Assembly: GCA_001795385.1 (NCBI GenBank)
Contig: MGOU01000021.1
Coordinates: forward strand, 142,149 to 188,815
Direction: 5' to 3'
Length of the DNA: 46,667 nt
Source of the DNA: Clostridiales bacterium GWD2_32_19
Lineage (GTDB): Bacteria > Bacillota > Clostridia > Lachnospirales > UBA12420
Shown here: in pieces, positions 1 to 8,018 of the stretch
How the letters are laid out: every line of letters begins with the position of its first letter
Position numbering within the stretch: the first letter of the stretch is position 1
Notes under the pieces: model-generated
Databases searched by the model: none
Told to the model about the DNA's origin: nothing
Seen by the model: the letters and a program-made list of their open reading frames with translations, nothing else
Position numbers and translations under genes: made by a program

Positions 1-60
1 AAATTTCTCCCTTAAATAAAATTTGATGATTTAATATAGCAATTGTTCATATATATTAGC

Positions 61-110
61 ATAAAGTCAAAAAAATTACAATACAAATATTGTAATTTTT
101 TTGACTTTAT
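61..110. terminator. Bidirectional hairpin terminator downstream of aspS
   Basis: A perfect 23-bp inverted repeat (61-83 pairs with 88-110) surrounds a four-base CAAA loop. The stem contains an A-run on one side and a T-run on the other, so it can act as a rho-independent terminator in both directions. It lies about 50 bp past the aspS stop. Confidence 0.7.
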
Positions 111-115
111 AGGCT

Positions 116-150
116 TTCAGGGACGGCTCCTGAAAAGAAAGAACCGCCTC
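116..150. repeat. GGGAC-type hairpin repeat, copy 1
   Basis: An imperfect inverted repeat with GGGACGG on one arm and a GAACCGCC-like partner arm. Related copies lie at 20080-20117 and 43983-44022. All three sit 8-10 bp past the stop codon of a minus-strand gene, here aspS. This copy is the most degenerate. Confidence 0.6.
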
Positions 151-157
151 TACAAGC

Positions 158-1945
158 TTACTTCAAATCTAATTTTACTGATAATTCTTTTAATTGCTTA
201 TTTTCTACCACATTTGGTGCCTCTGTCATTAGACAACTAGCATCTTTAGTTTTCGGGAATGCTATTACATCCCTTATGTTATCGCATCCAGTCATTATCA
301 TAACAAGACGATCGAGCCCATAGGCGAGCCCTGCATGTGGTGGAACTCCATATTTAAATGCATTAAGTAAAAATCCAAATCTCTCATATGATTGTTCCTC
401 GGTAAATCCAAGGAGTTTGAACATCTTTTCTTGTATTTCTTTTTGGTGAATTCTTACACTTCCTCCACCAATCTCATATCCATTTAATACTATATCGTAA
501 GCGTTAGATCTTACTTTTATTGGATCTTCATCGAGTAGTTTTATATCTTCTTCCATAGGAGCAGTAAATGGATGGTGTATTGCCACATATCTCTTATCTT
601 CTTCCGAATACTCAAGAAGTGGGAATTCTGTTATCCACACAAAATTATATTCATCTTTATTAATAAGTCCCAACCTTTTTGCTAATTCTTGTCTTAATGC
701 TCCCAAAGAATCGAATACTACTTTGTTTTTATCTGCACAGAATAATAATAAATCTCCTGGTTTTCCGTCCATAGCTTTTACTATATCTGCAGCTTCTTCA
801 TCAGTCAAAAATTTTGTTATTGCAGATTTATAAGTCCCATCAGCTTCAATACCTATCCAAGCCATACCTTTTGCCTTAAATATTTTAACATGCTCTGTCA
901 GGCTATCAAGCTGCCTACGTGGCATCTCTACTTGTCCTTTCACATTTATAGCTCTTACACTACCACCATCGACTACAGCGTCAGCAAACACCTTAAATCC
1001 ACAGTTTTTAACTATATCTGATAAATCCACTATCTCAAGCCCATATCTTAAATCTGGTTTGTCGCTACCATATTTATTCATTGCATGTTCATATGTCATC
1101 CTCTTTATTGGCAACTCGATATCTAAATTCATACAATCTTTAAATACTTTTTTAAGCATTCTTTCATTTATACGAATAACATCATCAACATCAACAAATG
1201 ACATCTCTGTGTCTATTTGAGTAAATTCTGGTTGCCTGTCTGCTCTTAGATCCTCATCTCTATAACATTTTGTAATTTGCATATATCTATCAAATCCTGA
1301 TACCATAAGAAGCTGCTTAAACAACTGTGGAGATTGAGGCAGGGCATAGAACATACCAGGATGTACTCTGCTAGGAACTAGATAATCTCTTGCTCCTTCT
1401 GGAGTGCTTTTTGTAAGAACTGGCGTTTCTATCTCTAAAAATCTTTCAGATGCAAAATATTCTCTAACTGACTTATAGACATTGTGTCTTAAAATAAAAT
1501 TTCTTTGTATATCCGGACGTCTCAAATCAAGATACCTGTATGTTAATCTCAATTCTTCGTTCACATTTGCGTTTTCTTCTATTTGAAATGGTGGAGTTTG
1601 AGCTTCTGACAATATCCTAAAATCAGTAGCCATCATTTCAATAGTACCTGTTTCCATTCTAGAGTTTATAGTTTCAGGTGCTCTCTTTTGAACAATTCCT
1701 TCAACCATTACTACATATTCACTTCTTAGTTTCTCTGCTTTTTCAAAACCTTCTTTATGTATATAACCTGCATTAAACACAACTTGGATTTTACCACTTA
1801 TATCTCTAAGGTCTATAAAAATAAGCCCTCCTAGGTCACGTCTTACATCCACCCAACCTGCTACTACTACCTTTTCATCTATAAATTTCTCTGTTACATC
1901 TGTACATCTATGTGTACGGTGCATCCCTTTCATATTTTCACTCAT
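158..1945 (-). CDS. aspS: Aspartyl-tRNA synthetase
   Basis: Attaches aspartate to tRNA-Asp in the cytoplasm. The protein has the bacterial class IIb layout: an N-terminal OB-fold anticodon-binding domain (GWVDVRRDLGGLIFIDLRD), the class II catalytic core, a bacterial GAD insertion and a C-terminal motif 3 (GLAYGLDRL). The length of about 595 residues is normal for bacterial AspRS. I chose the ATG at 1945 because a GAGGAGG ribosome site lies six bases before it; an in-frame TTG at 1969 would put that site inside the gene. It follows the HD-domain gene by 42 bp and both lie behind a T-box leader, so uncharged tRNA should control them. The residue after RRD is Leu, as in discriminating AspRS; Pseudomonas-type non-discriminating enzymes have His there. 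Confidence 0.96.
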   Translation of the reverse strand: MSENMKGMHRTHRCTDVTEKFIDEKVVVAGWVDVRRDLGGLIFIDLRDISGKIQVVFNAGYIHKEGFEKAEKLRSEYVVMVEGIVQKRAPETINSRMETGTIEMMATDFRILSEAQTPPFQIEENANVNEELRLTYRYLDLRRPDIQRNFILRHNVYKSVREYFASERFLEIETPVLTKSTPEGARDYLVPSRVHPGMFYALPQSPQLFKQLLMVSGFDRYMQITKCYRDEDLRADRQPEFTQIDTEMSFVDVDDVIRINERMLKKVFKDCMNLDIELPIKRMTYEHAMNKYGSDKPDLRYGLEIVDLSDIVKNCGFKVFADAVVDGGSVRAINVKGQVEMPRRQLDSLTEHVKIFKAKGMAWIGIEADGTYKSAITKFLTDEEAADIVKAMDGKPGDLLLFCADKNKVVFDSLGALRQELAKRLGLINKDEYNFVWITEFPLLEYSEEDKRYVAIHHPFTAPMEEDIKLLDEDPIKVRSNAYDIVLNGYEIGGGSVRIHQKEIQEKMFKLLGFTEEQSYERFGFLLNAFKYGVPPHAGLAYGLDRLVMIMTGCDNIRDVIAFPKTKDASCLMTEAPNVVENKQLKELSVKLDLK

Positions 1946-1987
1946 GTTGTTTCCTCCTCGTAAATTCAATGTATAAGTTATCTTTCA

Positions 1988-2788
1988 CTAATTTAAAGTA
2001 ACTTTTGAAATATAATCCTCTATTTTTTCATAAACATCTTTTGCCATTTTATATGTTACATCATCTTCATAATTTATAGTATCAAATAAGATTTTTAAAT
2101 AATGCTTATCTTTTACTATTTCTATACTTTTTTTGAAATTCAAATCATAAATCCACTGCATTATAAATAACTTATAATCATTAACCGTTTGCATATCTGT
2201 TTTGTCAACAAATCGATTATTTATAATGTTAGCATATATTTTTTCAGAAATATAGGGATCGTCTGGCAAATTTTGTGCAATAGCTTTATTTAACGGAATA
2301 GTTTGAAAAGTTTCTGCTACAATCCTGTATATATCTACCTTATCAGCATCTCTAATCATTTTTGAAAATTTCAATATCCTATCATCATTCACATCTTCAG
2401 GTATTGTTTTCATATTGTGATACTCTATTGGTTTAATAATAACCTCTTTAACATCATTTGAAACATCATTAAGCAAATTATTTTTATTTATCACTTCAAT
2501 GCTTAACAACGCATGATTTACTGAAACCTTATCGTCAAATGTTTTATATTCATAAAACTGTGGAAACCTTCCAATGTCATGAAATAATGCTATTACTTTT
2601 AAAATTTGTTTTTCATCCTCTAATAAATCCATTGATTCCGAAATATTATTTATAACTTCAATTACATTTTTAGTGTGAATATACTTTAAACCCATATTAT
2701 GCTCACATTCTAAATCTTTCATTTTAAAACCCTTAACATAATTTTCAAACCAATCAACCAGACTATCAAACTTATCTTTACTTAAAAT
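1988..2788 (-). CDS. HD-domain phosphohydrolase, probable ATT start
   Basis: HD-superfamily metal-dependent phosphohydrolase of unknown substrate. The motif ALFHDIGRFPQF carries the HD pair, RDADKVDI supplies a downstream metal-ligand Asp, and VNHALLSIEV and IEYHN supply further His residues. The first ATG is at 2722 (244 residues), but the frame stays open to 2803. The extra 22 codons read as a plausible amphipathic N-terminus (LSKDKFDSLVDWFENYVKGF), which I recall as usual in clostridial relatives. An AAAGGGTG ribosome site precedes an ATT codon at 2788, so I infer a rare ATT start. A weaker AAGGG precedes the 2722 ATG. It is the first gene of the T-box/aspS transcript; why an HD protein is co-regulated with AspRS is unknown. 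Confidence 0.8.
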   Translation of the reverse strand: MLSKDKFDSLVDWFENYVKGFKMKDLECEHNMGLKYIHTKNVIEVINNISESMDLLEDEKQILKVIALFHDIGRFPQFYEYKTFDDKVSVNHALLSIEVINKNNLLNDVSNDVKEVIIKPIEYHNMKTIPEDVNDDRILKFSKMIRDADKVDIYRIVAETFQTIPLNKAIAQNLPDDPYISEKIYANIINNRFVDKTDMQTVNDYKLFIMQWIYDLNFKKSIEIVKDKHYLKILFDTINYEDDVTYKMAKDVYEKIEDYISKVTLN

Positions 2789-2828
2789 AAAATCACACCC
2801 TTTCTATTCTCTTTAAAAAAATTAAAAA

Positions 2829-3106
2829 ACTCGTCTCATGTATTATCTAATATCCGACTATTACATCTGATATCTATAATTCATGGGACGAGTCTTCTAC
2901 TCGTGGTGCCACCCTGCTTTAATTCACAGTTTACAGTGCACAACGCACAATTACTATGAATTCTTTTTCTCTTAACGCGAGTTACGTTTGTTTTTACCAA
3001 CTCTCCGAGGTGTTTTTTGGTAATTATTGCTCAAAGAAGCTTACAGCCTAGGCTCCTCTCTCTGTATGAGTTAATCACTTACTTCTTCTCATCATAGATT
3101 TAATAT
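2829..3106 (-). promoter_or_regulatory. T-box leader controlling the HD-protein/aspS operon
   Basis: Read on the minus strand, the leader has the conserved T-box sequence GGGTGGCACCACG (2902-2914). After it comes a long hairpin (arms 2829-2840 and 2882-2893) ending in a T-run, the attenuator terminator. The upstream half carries stem-I hallmarks: a GATGAGAAG start, an AGAGAG purine stretch and a GGCTGTAAGC distal loop. Uncharged tRNA should favour the antiterminator and allow expression. My hand-fold puts AAC followed by A at 3014-3011 in the specifier loop, which would be an Asn codon; this is uncertain. The call of a T-box is firm. Confidence 0.93.
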
Positions 3107-3112
3107 TTATAT

Positions 3113-3141
3113 ATTATAGATAATTTTTAATTTTTTGTCAA
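3113..3141 (-). promoter_or_regulatory. Sigma-A promoter of the T-box/aspS transcript
   Basis: On the minus strand TTGACA (3141-3136) is followed after exactly 17 bp by TATAAT (3118-3113). Both hexamers are perfect, placing the RNA start near 3106, just ahead of T-box stem I. Confidence 0.9.
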
Positions 3142-3223
3142 GTATTTTTTGTATACATGTAATTATTTTGTAATATTTTAGCATTTCATATTGTATTTTT
3201 TATGTTTTTATTGTATAATTACT

Positions 3224-3229
3224 TTAGAA
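3224..3229 (+). promoter_or_regulatory. Candidate -10 box for the 3257 membrane protein
   Basis: A perfect TATAAT lies 28 bp before the ATG of the 3257 gene, but no good -35 hexamer is found 16-18 bp upstream. It is offered only because the gene needs its own promoter. Confidence 0.4.
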
Positions 3230-3256
3230 AAGTTCTGACCTAAAAGGAGGATATTT

Positions 3257-3820
3257 ATGGATATACAAAATTTAACAAACCTTGTCGGATCGAATATGTT
3301 CTTGATCGTATCTTATTCTTTAATTTTTATACTACTTAGTTCCTTTGCGCTTAAGTTCATTGCTAAGATTTTCATGTTTTTCATATATATAGGTGTCTTC
3401 GTATTTGCCATGTCTTTCATGTTTTCATCTTCACCAGATATAAGTGTGAACGATCTTTCGATTGGTAAAATTGCTAAAAATATATCTAGAACTTTAAATG
3501 ATGTTAAAAAAACCTTTAACAATGGCAAAAATTTCATAACTAATGTTAAAAGTACCTTTGATATTAGTAAAGCTAAAAAGATTCTGAATGATTCAAATAA
3601 TACTTTAAGACAAATAAGTGACTATACGAAAGCACAGACGCAGACACAGACACAAACACAGACAACATTACCAAATATCTTTTCAGAACAGTCATCTGTA
3701 ACTGATGAAGATCAATCAGTTACAATTATAGTTAATCCAGATATGAAAGAAACTGATACAGATAAAAGTTTAGATAAATTCAACTCTATATTTGATAAAT
3801 TGTTAAATACAGTAGAATAA
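3257..3820 (+). CDS. Unknown membrane-anchored protein with a Gln-Thr repeat
   Basis: I do not recognise this family. The 187-residue product has two adjacent hydrophobic segments (about 12-33 and 35-56), then a polar, partly helical tail rich in Lys, Asn and Ser. The tail is probably exposed on one face of the membrane. Residues about 126-135 are an alternating Gln-Thr run coded by an imperfect CACAGA hexamer repeat (3633-3664). Slippage there would change length by two residues without shifting frame. A strong AAAGGAGG ribosome site precedes the ATG. It stands alone, diverging from the T-box operon and converging on fakA, and ends in its own terminator. Confidence 0.8.
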   Translation: MDIQNLTNLVGSNMFLIVSYSLIFILLSSFALKFIAKIFMFFIYIGVFVFAMSFMFSSSPDISVNDLSIGKIAKNISRTLNDVKKTFNNGKNFITNVKSTFDISKAKKILNDSNNTLRQISDYTKAQTQTQTQTQTTLPNIFSEQSSVTDEDQSVTIIVNPDMKETDTDKSLDKFNSIFDKLLNTVE

Positions 3821-3860
3821 AAACACCCCTTTATAATTTAAAATTATAAAGGGGTGTTTT
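3820..3860. terminator. Bidirectional terminator between the 3257 gene and fakA
   Basis: A near-perfect 20-bp stem (3820-3839 pairs with 3841-3860) contains ACACCCC/GGGGTGT and is flanked by A- and T-runs. It serves the two convergent genes. Confidence 0.9.
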
Positions 3861-3877
3861 TTACTTATCATATATTT

Positions 3878-5518
3878 TCACTCTACTGATATTATATAGT
3901 AATAAACTGGTTGCCCTCCAAATTGCAAATCTACATCACAATCAGGATATTTATTCATTATATATTCCTTTATCTTAGTTGCATCATTTTCTTTTACACC
4001 TTCACCATAGTATATAGATATTAGTTCACTATCTTCATCTACCATTGCATCTATAGTATCTACTACTGTTTCAAAAACCTTTTTTCCTACCTTTTTTATT
4101 TCTCCTTGTATTATCCCAAGAATATCATTCTTATTTATTTTTTTATCACCAATTACAGTATTTCTAACAGCATATGTAATCTCTGCTGATTTTAAATCTT
4201 TGTATGATTTTTGAGCATTTTCAAGATTCTTTTCTATCAATTCTGACGGATTATATGAAAGTAATGCTGATATACCTTGTGGTATATTAGTAGTATCTAT
4301 TACATAAATATTTTTATCCTTTACAACATCTATAACTTGTTTAGCTGATAATATAATGTTTTTATTATTTGGAAGAATAATTATATTTTTTGCATTTATA
4401 TTATTAACTGCGTTAAGTAAATCATCTGTACTAGGATTCATGCTTTGACCACCGTTAACTACATAATCTGCTCCCAAATCTTTCATTATATTTTCAAGTC
4501 CACTTCCAGAAACAACCGAAACGAATCCTATTTCTTTTGTTGGCTCATTTTTCTTAGTTTCTTCTTGTTTTGCAATAATGTCTTGATGTTGTTCTTTCAT
4601 ATTTTCTATCTTTATATGTATTAATCTTCCCATCTTCAATGCTTCTTCTAAAACCTTGCCTGGATTATTTGTATGGATATGTACTTTTATCACTTCATCA
4701 TCTTCAACTAGAACAATAGAATCACCCGATTTATTTAGAAACGTATTTAGATTTTTTATATTACTACTTTGTTTTAGCTCTCTTTCTAGCATAAACTCAG
4801 TACAATATTCAAACAATATATCACTTGTATCAATTTTCTTTATATTATCTGGTACAATGCATATATCGGAATCATTGCACAATTCTGGTTCTTCAGTTAC
4901 CATACCATTTATAAATCCTTCTATAATATATAAAAAGCCTTTGCCACCTGCATCTACTACACCTGCTTGTTTTAACTCTTCAAGCATTTCTGGTGTTTTA
5001 AGTAAAACTTCTTGTGCATAATCATACGCCTCTTTTAGAAATTCATTTACATCTTCATGATTATCTGCTATTTCTGTTGTTTTTTCTGCAAATTCTCTGA
5101 CTATAGTTAGTATAGTGCCCTCTTTAGGTTTCATAACCGCTTTATATGCTGCAATAGATGCCTCAGAAAAAGCTATCGCTAAATCTTGTGTAGTAGCTTC
5201 TGTTTTATCTGTAAGTCCACTCGCAAATCCTCTGAATATTTGTGATAATATTACTCCTGAGTTACCTCTTGCACCTCTCAGTGCACCATTTGAAGCAACT
5301 TTAGCAACCTCAGCAATAGTTGTTGCGCTACCCAGTTTCTTAACTTCTCTAGCAACTGATAATATAGTCAAAGTCATATTAGTACCCGTATCCCCATCAG
5401 GAACAGGAAATACATTCAGGTCATTAATAGCATTTTTATTTTTCTGTAAAATATTAGCTCCTGTAATAATCATATTTTTTAATGTTTGGCCATTTATTTT
5501 TTCCATAAGTTTTTTCAT
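3878..5518 (-). CDS. fakA: Fatty acid kinase ATP-binding subunit FakA (YloV/DAK2 family)
   Basis: FakA uses ATP to phosphorylate fatty acids held by a separate DegV-family FakB protein, feeding exogenous or recycled fatty acids into phospholipid synthesis. The N-terminal third is a DAK2-type kinase domain with NVFPVPDGDTGTNM, the nucleotide/metal motif, and RGARGNSGVILSQ. The middle and C-terminal parts match the YloV layout. At 546 residues the length is normal. The ribosome site AAAGGG abuts the first ATG (5518), so the ATG at 5506, which fits the family's N-terminus better, may be the true start. It follows yloU by 23 bp and shares its promoter, the same yloU-yloV pairing as in Bacillus subtilis. 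Confidence 0.93.
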   Translation of the reverse strand: MKKLMEKINGQTLKNMIITGANILQKNKNAINDLNVFPVPDGDTGTNMTLTILSVAREVKKLGSATTIAEVAKVASNGALRGARGNSGVILSQIFRGFASGLTDKTEATTQDLAIAFSEASIAAYKAVMKPKEGTILTIVREFAEKTTEIADNHEDVNEFLKEAYDYAQEVLLKTPEMLEELKQAGVVDAGGKGFLYIIEGFINGMVTEEPELCNDSDICIVPDNIKKIDTSDILFEYCTEFMLERELKQSSNIKNLNTFLNKSGDSIVLVEDDEVIKVHIHTNNPGKVLEEALKMGRLIHIKIENMKEQHQDIIAKQEETKKNEPTKEIGFVSVVSGSGLENIMKDLGADYVVNGGQSMNPSTDDLLNAVNNINAKNIIILPNNKNIILSAKQVIDVVKDKNIYVIDTTNIPQGISALLSYNPSELIEKNLENAQKSYKDLKSAEITYAVRNTVIGDKKINKNDILGIIQGEIKKVGKKVFETVVDTIDAMVDEDSELISIYYGEGVKENDATKIKEYIMNKYPDCDVDLQFGGQPVYYYIISVE

Positions 5519-5541
5519 CCCTTTCGTCGATTAAGTTTTAA

Positions 5542-5895
5542 TTATTCTACTCTTAACCCTTCAACTAGCAGATTTATGTTTTCAACTTCCAAGCCAATAA
5601 GTTGTTCCAATTTATACTTTACAGTACTTATAAGGCTCTCTCCAATAGCTGAAATATTAGTACCGTATTCAACTATAATGTGTAATTTTATATTAATCTT
5701 ATTATCATTTATTTCAACCTCAATACCCCTCGTAAGATTTTCGAACCCTAACAGTTTTACAAACCCATCTTTAATGTTCCTAGAAGCCATTCCTACAACA
5801 CCATAGCACCCCATAGCTATTACTCCTGCAATTTTCGCAATAACTTCTTTATCAATTATAATTTTCCCTGCTTCATTTTCAAATATCGCAAACAT
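5542..5895 (-). CDS. yloU: Asp23/Gls24-family envelope stress protein (YloU)
   Basis: A 117-residue Asp23/Gls24 (DUF322) protein. The family is linked to cell-envelope homeostasis in Firmicutes but has no known enzyme activity. The conserved core is visible: an N-terminal GKIIIDKEVIAKIAG, then the glycine-rich MGCYGVVGMASRN, then an alternating beta/alpha stretch ending in NINLLVEGLRV. There is no signal peptide or membrane segment, so it is cytoplasmic or peripheral. A GGAGGTG ribosome site lies six bases before the ATG. It is the first gene of the yloU-fakA operon. Confidence 0.92.
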   Translation of the reverse strand: MFAIFENEAGKIIIDKEVIAKIAGVIAMGCYGVVGMASRNIKDGFVKLLGFENLTRGIEVEINDNKINIKLHIIVEYGTNISAIGESLISTVKYKLEQLIGLEVENINLLVEGLRVE

Positions 5896-6011
5896 CTAAA
5901 CACCTCCGTTTTTAAGTACAAAGTTCAAAGCTTAAAGAAAACTATATATAAGCTTTCCTATACTATTTATCATTTGTTACTCACTCTTTATATTTGTACT
6001 TTGTTATTTGC

Positions 6012-6040
6012 ATTATACTATATATTAGAAAATTTTTCAA
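6012..6040 (-). promoter_or_regulatory. Promoter of the yloU-fakA operon
   Basis: On the minus strand TTGAAA (6040-6035) and TATAAT (6017-6012) are separated by 17 bp. This is a good sigma-A promoter diverging from the rpmB promoter. Confidence 0.8.
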
Positions 6041-6066
6041 CTCTTTTTCTTTTTTTATTTTATGTA

Positions 6067-6095
6067 TTGCATTTTTTCATAAAATATGTTACAAT
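6067..6095 (+). promoter_or_regulatory. Promoter of rpmB
   Basis: TTGCAT (6067-6072), a 17-bp spacer and TACAAT (6090-6095) lie about 50 bp before the rpmB start. Confidence 0.8.
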
Positions 6096-6144
6096 GTGTG
6101 ACAGTGTTTGATTTTTAAAATAATATTTAAGGAGGTTATCATAA

Positions 6145-6330
6145 ATGGCAAAATGTTCAGTTTGTGAAAAGGGTTCTCATTTCGGAAATAAAGTAAGTCA
6201 TTCTCATAGAAGATCTAATAAAGAATGGAAAGCTAACGTTAAAAAGGTAAGAGTAAGCTCAAATGGAACAAACGAGAGTGTTCACGTATGTACTAAATGC
6301 TTAAAATCAGGTCTAGTTGACAGAGTTTAA
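6145..6330 (+). CDS. rpmB: 50S ribosomal protein L28
   Basis: Structural protein of the large ribosomal subunit. The 61-residue product is basic with the L28 landmarks: MAKCSVC start, GNKVSHSHRRSNKEW and a second CxxC (CTKC) near the C-terminus. The two cysteine pairs mark the zinc-binding (C+) form. TAAGGAGG precedes the ATG. It is transcribed alone on the plus strand between spoVM and yloU, exactly the inverted position it has in Bacillus subtilis. A hairpin terminator follows. Confidence 0.97.
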   Translation: MAKCSVCEKGSHFGNKVSHSHRRSNKEWKANVKKVRVSSNGTNESVHVCTKCLKSGLVDRV

Positions 6331-6340
6331 GAAATACAAT

Positions 6341-6371
6341 AAAAAAGTAGCTATAATTTAGCTACTTTTTT
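6341..6371. terminator. Bidirectional terminator between rpmB and spoVM
   Basis: The stem AAAAAAGTAGCT / AGCTACTTTTTT has a seven-base loop and T-runs on both strands. It ends rpmB on the plus strand. The TAG stop of spoVM lies inside the stem, so it also ends that transcript. Confidence 0.9.
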
Positions 6372-6427
6372 TTCATTCTAAATAATTTCCTTAAAAATTT
6401 TGGCATACTAAAAACAAAGATTTTCAT
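6362..6427 (-). CDS. spoVM: Stage V sporulation protein SpoVM
   Basis: A 21-codon gene whose product begins MKIFVFSMPKFLRKLF. SpoVM of Bacillus is a 26-residue amphipathic peptide that binds the convex forespore membrane and anchors SpoIVA to start spore-coat assembly; it begins MKFYTIKLPKFL. Both share Met-Lys at 1-2 and Pro-Lys-Phe-Leu at 9-12, and Pro9 matters for its shallow membrane insertion. The ribosome site AAGGGTGA overlaps the stop codon of the 52-residue upstream gene, with spacing suited to the ATG at 6427. Synteny is decisive: spoVM, an inverted rpmB, then yloU-yloV is the Bacillus subtilis order. The C-terminus is shorter and more basic than in Bacillus. Confidence 0.85.
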   Translation of the reverse strand: MKIFVFSMPKFLRKLFRMKKK

Positions 6428-6439
6428 ACAATCACCCTT

Positions 6440-6598
6440 TCAACATTTTTTGTTTTCAGGATTCATCAAAATAAATCCTATTGTTATAAAGACCATTCCC
6501 ATTATAAAACACCAAAAATTTTGGGGTATAATAAGGTTTATAAGTATTCCACATCCAACAGATATGAAGATTATTCCTATTGTTTTTTTATATTTCAT
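6440..6598 (-). CDS. Small two-TM membrane protein upstream of spoVM
   Basis: A 52-residue ORF of unrecognised family. Two hydrophobic segments (about residues 6-24 and 28-45) are joined by a short Pro-Gln-Asn-Phe-Trp turn. The N-terminus is KYKK and the C-terminus is polar (NPENKKC). GGTGA lies six bases before the ATG. Its stop overlaps the spoVM ribosome site with a 12-bp gap between genes, implying translational coupling. I infer a membrane protein co-made with SpoVM, possibly in the mother cell. I see no clear promoter in 6600-6650. The plus-strand ORF over the same bases is a shadow. Confidence 0.7.
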   Translation of the reverse strand: MKYKKTIGIIFISVGCGILINLIIPQNFWCFIMGMVFITIGFILMNPENKKC

Positions 6599-6653
6599 AA
6601 ATTCACCATCTTTTTTTATATATTTGATTATTACTATATATATTTAAATATAT

Positions 6654-6692
6654 AAAAAAAAGAACAATTCTTATAGCAATTGTTCTTTTTTT
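6654..6692 (-). terminator. Terminator after rpoD
   Basis: The arms AGAACAATT (6661-6669) and AATTGTTCT (6678-6686) are flanked by an A-run and a T-run, so the hairpin can act in both directions. It lies about 20 bp past the rpoD stop. Confidence 0.88.
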
Positions 6693-6713
6693 GCTGACCT
6701 TTACACTATCGTT

Positions 6714-7931
6714 TTATATTTGTCCACCTAGATAATCTTTTAATTTTTTACTTCTGCTTGGGTGCCTGAGCTTTCTAAGTGCTTTTGCCTCTATTTGTCT
6801 TATTCTTTCGCGTGTAACATCAAATTCTTTTCCTACTTCTTCGAGTGTTCTTGCTTTACCATCATCTAATCCGAATCTTAGTCTGAGAACTTTTTCTTCT
6901 CTTTCTGTAAGAGTATTCAGTACATCACCTAGTTGTTCTTTTAGCATTGAAAAAGATGCCGAATTTGCTGGAAGTGGTATGTTCTCATCTTGTATAAAAT
7001 CTCCTAAATGACTATCCTCTTCCTCACCAATTGGAGTTTCAAGAGATACAGGTTCTTGAGACATTTTCATTATCTCAAGTACTTTGTCAACTGACATTCC
7101 CATCTCTTTTGCTATTTCATCAGTACGCGGTTCTCTACCTAATTCTTGCATCAACCTTCTAGAAATACGAATTAGCTTATTTATAGTCTCTACCATATGT
7201 ACTGGTATCCTTATTGTCCTAGCTTGATCCGCAATTGCACGAGTTATTGATTGTCTTATCCACCATGTAGCATAGGTACTAAACTTGTAACCTTTCCTAT
7301 AATCAAATTTTTCAACTGCCTTAATAAGACCTAGATTACCTTCTTGAATTAAATCTAAGAACAACATACCTCTTCCTACATATTTTTTTGCTATGCTGAC
7401 AACAAGTCTAAGGTTACATTCAATAAGCTTTCTTTTTGCATATACATCTTCAAATTCTATCTTTTTAGCAAGATCCATTTCTTCTTCTAATGTAAGCAAT
7501 GCAACTTTACCTATTTCTTTTAGATACATTCTAACTGGATCATCCGTTTTTATACCCTCGAAAGTGTATTCTATTTCTACTATTTCTTCTTCTGCAATAA
7601 TATCATCATCATCAATTATAATTTCTTCTCCGATTTCTGGAGTAGTCTCAAGCACTATTATGCCACTTTTTTCAAGTTGATCATATACTTTTTCTATTTG
7701 TTCAACTCCTAAATCAAATTTACTAAGCTTATCCATCAAGTCAGTATATTCTAGAATAGAATTATTTTTTTTACCGCCATCAATTAATTCTGAAACCTTA
7801 GCCATTAATTCATCTTCGGGCATTGTTACATCTTCATTAGTACTTTTTAATTCCTCTACTAATTCAATTATATCATCTCCGGCAATCAAATCTTCGTCCA
7901 TCAAATCTTCTTCATTTTCCAACTCTCTCAT
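6714..7931 (-). CDS. rpoD: Primary sigma factor (sigma-70/sigma-A)
   Basis: Housekeeping sigma subunit that directs RNA polymerase to TTGACA/TATAAT promoters such as those marked here. An acidic N-terminal region 1.1 is followed by region 1.2 ([12 protein letters not shown]), region 2 ([20 protein letters not shown], then [14 protein letters not shown]), region 3 and region 4 ([20 protein letters not shown]). There is no long non-conserved insert, as usual in Firmicutes. I place the start at the second ATG (7931) because GGAGG is well spaced from it, whereas it touches the ATG at 7937. dnaG lies upstream, the classic Firmicute dnaG-rpoD pairing, with an 87-bp gap. Confidence 0.97.
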   Translation of the reverse strand: MRELENEEDLMDEDLIAGDDIIELVEELKSTNEDVTMPEDELMAKVSELIDGGKKNNSILEYTDLMDKLSKFDLGVEQIEKVYDQLEKSGIIVLETTPEIGEEIIIDDDDIIAEEEIVEIEYTFEGIKTDDPVRMYLKEIGKVALLTLEEEMDLAKKIEFEDVYAKRKLIECNLRLVVSIAKKYVGRGMLFLDLIQEGNLGLIKAVEKFDYRKGYKFSTYATWWIRQSITRAIADQARTIRIPVHMVETINKLIRISRRLMQELGREPRTDEIAKEMGMSVDKVLEIMKMSQEPVSLETPIGEEEDSHLGDFIQDENIPLPANSASFSMLKEQLGDVLNTLTEREEKVLRLRFGLDDGKARTLEEVGKEFDVTRERIRQIEAKALRKLRHPSRSKKLKDYLGGQI

Positions 7932-8018
7932 ATGCATACCTCCAGGTTTTTTAGCTCACAATACACAATTTTTAGTGCACAATTATGTAGTAATTTGAAA
8001 AGACATCTATCTTCCTTG

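Noticed and set aside
43-240. Plus-strand ORF at the window start
   Set aside because: It runs through the terminator palindrome and the repeat into the 3' end of aspS and has no ribosome site.
6450-6647. Plus-strand 65-residue hydrophobic ORF
   Set aside because: It is antisense to the 52-residue membrane gene, lacks a ribosome site, and the minus-strand reading has proper start signals and spoVM coupling.
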